From Anderseniella sp. (GTDB taxonomy: Bacteria > Pseudomonadota > Alphaproteobacteria > Rhizobiales > Aestuariivirgaceae), in contig JABDRA010000071.1 in NCBI GenBank assembly GCA_013041995.1, positions 1 to 7,882 of the forward strand: 7,882 nt of DNA, in the 5' to 3' direction. The translations under genes and the position numbers were made by a program. Below, piece by piece: positions 6,624 through 7,882 of this stretch (positions are counted from its first letter, which is position 1; each line of letters opens with the position of its first letter). Below the pieces are notes generated by a model that saw only the letters and a program-made list of their open reading frames with translations, made no database searches and had not been told where the DNA came from.

Positions 6624-7281
6624 TCTCTGGGTCCGCCAGCATCCAGTGGAAGAACCCGGTGGCAAGAACAGCCGCGACCAGCTGGACCGTGATGAATGCT
6701 GCTACATCAGCCGGGGCGATTCCTGCGAAAGTATTGGAAAATGCACGCGCAATTGTTACGGCCGGATTGGCAAAGGAGGTGGACGAGGTGAACCAATAGG
6801 CTGCAGTAATATATAGTCCGACAACCATCGGCACCGCCTGCGGGCGCGCTTTGATACAGGCCAGGATGGTCCCGATCAGGCCAAAGGTCGCCACGAATTC
6901 CCCGACCCACTGGCCGATACCGGTGCGCACCGTGGTCGAGGGGTCAAACAACGTGTGCTCGAACATGATATGTGCTGCTAAAACACCTATGATGCCGCCC
7001 AAAATCTGTACCAGCACATAGAGCCCAGCCACGCCCGGCGTGATCTCCCTGCGGAGCGCAAAGCAAAGCGTCACCGCCGGATTGAAATGGGCGCTTGAGA
7101 TCGGCCCAAAGATGGTGATGAGCACCACGAGGATCGCACCTGTCGGAATGGTATTACCCAGAAGGGCGACGGCCACATTCCCATCGGCCAATCGCTCGGC
7201 CATGATACCAGAGCCGACCACCGTGGCCAAAAGCGAAAACGTGCCGAGCCATTCAGCCACCAAACGCCGGTCAAGCGTCAT
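6616..7281 (-). CDS. aqpS: AqpS-like aquaglyceroporin (MIP family) of the ars operon
   Basis: A 221-residue integral membrane channel of the major intrinsic protein family with about six hydrophobic segments. Both pore motifs are present: HFNPAVT (NPA at 67-69) and FANPAVTIAR (NPA at 172-174). The residue after the second NPA is V175, not the Arg of the usual selectivity filter (NPAR in AqpZ/GlpF), so the pore should be wider and less polar. In S. meliloti an AqpS in place of an efflux pump lets arsenite made by ArsC leave down its gradient, and AqpS-type channels are also linked to methylated arsenicals. The start ATG 7281-7279 has GGAGG seven bases upstream and overlaps the TGA of the truncated dehydratase frame as ATGA. 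Its stop overlaps the next gene by 8 bases. No ArsB or Acr3 gene is in the window. Confidence 0.93.
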   Translation of the reverse strand: MTLDRRLVAEWLGTFSLLATVVGSGIMAERLADGNVAVALLGNTIPTGAILVVLITIFGPISSAHFNPAVTLCFALRREITPGVAGLYVLVQILGGIIGVLAAHIMFEHTLFDPSTTVRTGIGQWVGEFVATFGLIGTILACIKARPQAVPMVVGLYITAAYWFTSSTSFANPAVTIARAFSNTFAGIAPADVAAFITVQLVAAVLATGFFHWMLADPENV

Positions 7282-7436
7282 GGCGTGTCCTCCAACAGGC
7301 TTGCAAAACGCGCCGCATTGATGTTGCCGCCCGTGATGACGATGGCGACACTGCGCCCCTTGATCGGGATCCGAACATTCAAGATGGCCGCGAGTTCAAC
7401 GACCGCACCCGGTTCGGCAACGATGTTGAATGGGTG
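7278..7436 (-). pseudogene. C-terminal remnant of a threonine/serine dehydratase-like PLP enzyme
   Basis: The minus-strand frame immediately before aqpS reads FNIVAEPGAVVELAAILN, then RIPIKGRSVAIVITGGN, then INAARFASLL, then EDTP and TGA. This matches the C-terminal end of fold-type II dehydratases (threonine/serine dehydratase, threo-3-hydroxyaspartate ammonia-lyase, EutB): an EPSGA-ALAA helix followed by G-VAVVLSGGN-D. The PLP lysine and the first 80% of the enzyme are absent. The frame extends upstream only into unrelated sequence and a TAG at 7461-7463. Its stop codon overlaps the aqpS start by four bases with an SD inside the fragment. The intact gene was therefore probably translationally coupled to aqpS, and this piece was kept as aqpS leader sequence. 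The exact boundary is approximate. Confidence 0.65.
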
Positions 7437-7565
7437 GATCACGGTGAGAGGGACCGGAAACTAGTCATAGGCGGAACGATGTACGGAATGCAGGACCCGC
7501 AAGTACCCATCCTGTTTACCCGATCGGGCGAATTGAATCTCAGAACTGATGAGTGACCCGATCAT
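7437..7565 (-). pseudogene. N-terminal remnant of an aspartoacylase/DoeB-like deacylase, with in-frame TAG
   Basis: From ATG 7565-7563, which has AGGA about five to six bases upstream, the frame reads MIGSLISSEIQF, ARSG, KQDGYLRVLHSVHRSAYD, then TAG at 7461-7463, then FPVPLTVI in the same frame. The pattern IxF-xxGKQxGxLRvPhS...SAyGW-PvPxtVI is how succinylglutamate desuccinylase/aspartoacylase-type deacylases (for example DoeB, N-acetyl-diaminobutyrate deacetylase) begin, before their GGNHGDEYEG zinc motif. Here GW has become D-stop, and the zinc-binding catalytic part is missing, replaced by the dehydratase C-terminus. The frame starts 12 bases downstream of the operator at 7578-7597, so the intact gene was probably the operon's first. 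The family identification is from memory and moderate in certainty. An alternative ATG is at 7571. Confidence 0.5.
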
Positions 7566-7577
7566 GAGCATCCTATC

Positions 7578-7597
7578 ATTTCGGCCAACGCCGAATT
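7578..7597. promoter_or_regulatory. Probable ArsR operator 1 (leftward ars operon side)
   Basis: A 20-base imperfect palindrome ATTTCGGCCAACGCCGAATT: the arms TTCGGC and GCCGAA are perfect, and one further pair matches beyond a single mismatch. It shares 17 of 20 bases with the element at 7642-7661. It lies 12 bases upstream of the broken leader gene and upstream of aqpS, where a repressor would block the leftward promoter. Core promoter boxes could not be fixed with confidence. Confidence 0.65.
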
Positions 7598-7641
7598 GAT
7601 GTTATCGCTAAGTTGGTTCCCGACCCTTGTCAAGATGTGTT

Positions 7642-7661
7642 ATTTCGGGCAATGACGAATT
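7642..7661. promoter_or_regulatory. Probable ArsR operator 2, abutting the arsR start codon
   Basis: ATTTCGGGCAATGACGAATT has the same outer half-sites (ATTTCGG and CGAATT) as the element at 7578-7597, differing at three inner positions. It ends exactly at the base before the arsR ATG and so covers the normal ribosome-binding position, where no clear Shine-Dalgarno is seen. Binding here would give autorepression. The two copies start 64 bases apart, about six helical turns. Confidence 0.65.
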
Positions 7662-7882
7662 ATGAACCAAGACAGCGCCATCGACGTCTTTGCGGCCCTC
7701 GCGCAACCTACGCGCCTGTCGGTCTTTCGTTTCCTAGTCCAACGCAGCCCGGCAGGCATTCCCGCTCTTGAAATTGCGCGGCAGTTGGGAGTCGTGCCCT
7801 CAACGCTCTCCGGCCATCTGGCAATCCTAAAACGCTCCGGGGTCCTGAAGGCGACACGGCATCAAAAAGAGATCCACTATGC
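7662..7882 (+). CDS. arsR: ArsR-family metalloregulatory repressor (N-terminal part, cut by window end)
   Basis: The frame from ATG 7662 gives 73 complete codons to the window edge, beginning MNQDSAIDVFAALAQPTRLS. This is the ArsR/SmtB winged-helix opening: AL.QPTRL near residues 11-18, then the helix-turn-helix IPALEIARQLGV followed by the recognition helix PSTLSGHLAILKRSGVL (50-66). The wing begins at TRHQKEIHYA. The classical arsenite motif ELCVCDL is absent from the third helix (here IPALEIARQL) and no cysteine occurs in the visible part. As(III)-binding cysteines, if any, must lie in the C-terminal part beyond the window, as in other ArsR classes. It is divergent from the ars operon and likely represses both directions through the two 20-base palindromes. 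Another ATG at 7652 is out of frame. Confidence 0.93.
   Translation, partial: MNQDSAIDVFAALAQPTRLSVFRFLVQRSPAGIPALEIARQLGVVPSTLSGHLAILKRSGVLKATRHQKEIHY

Noticed and set aside
6105..6692. 195-codon open frame on the plus strand
   Set aside because: It is antisense to the PatB-like gene, whose catalytic motifs are unambiguous; the frame is a GC-rich shadow.
7519..7528. Palindrome CCCGATCGGG
   Set aside because: It lies inside the deacylase remnant and encodes its residues; it does not match the two ArsR-type operators.
1..7882. tRNA, rRNA, CRISPR array or complete insertion sequence
   Set aside because: No cloverleaf, rRNA segment, regularly spaced repeats or transposase with terminal inverted repeats was seen on either strand.

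Overview
The window looks like alphaproteobacterial DNA (Rhizobiales or Rhodobacterales type). The main reason is an arsenic cluster that uses an aquaglyceroporin (AqpS) with ArsC and ArsH rather than an ArsB/Acr3 efflux pump, the arrangement known from Sinorhizobium meliloti. The species cannot be named from the sequence.

Layout from left to right. Positions 1-238 (minus strand) hold the start of an unrecognised gene that runs off the left edge; 239-573 shows no convincing gene. Positions 574-2930 are a leftward group: a Nudix hydrolase (2376-2930), a renalase-like FAD oxidoreductase (1385-2332), a possible 21-residue hydrophobic peptide (1204-1269) and a GNAT acetyltransferase (574-1104). 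Positions 2931-3643 are about 700 bases with no gene I can support. Positions 3644-7281 are a tight leftward arsenic operon, in transcription order aqpS, a MalY/PatB-type PLP C-S lyase/aminotransferase, arsC, arsH and a glutaredoxin-2-like gene. The first four overlap by 4 or 8 bases. Upstream of aqpS (7278-7565) lies a broken chimeric gene: the N-terminus of an aspartoacylase/DoeB-like deacylase, an in-frame TAG, then the C-terminus of a threonine/serine-dehydratase-like PLP enzyme whose stop codon overlaps the aqpS start. At the right edge a divergent ArsR-family repressor gene starts at 7662 and is cut by the window end. Two near-identical 20-bp imperfect palindromes (7578-7597 and 7642-7661) flank the divergent promoter region and are probable ArsR operators.

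How the genes probably work together: ArsR represses both directions until arsenite binds. AqpS moves arsenite or small arsenicals across the membrane. ArsC reduces arsenate to arsenite with electrons from glutathione/glutaredoxin, and the glutaredoxin-2-like protein encoded at the operon's end is a natural partner because E. coli Grx2 is an efficient donor to ArsC. ArsH is an NADPH-FMN reductase/oxidase that acts on organoarsenicals or redox stress. The PatB-like enzyme is not a standard ars component. With the remnants of a deacylase and a second PLP enzyme under the same operator, it suggests the ancestral operon was larger and handled an amino-acid-like substrate, possibly a thiol or organoarsenical conjugate. 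That last step is inference.
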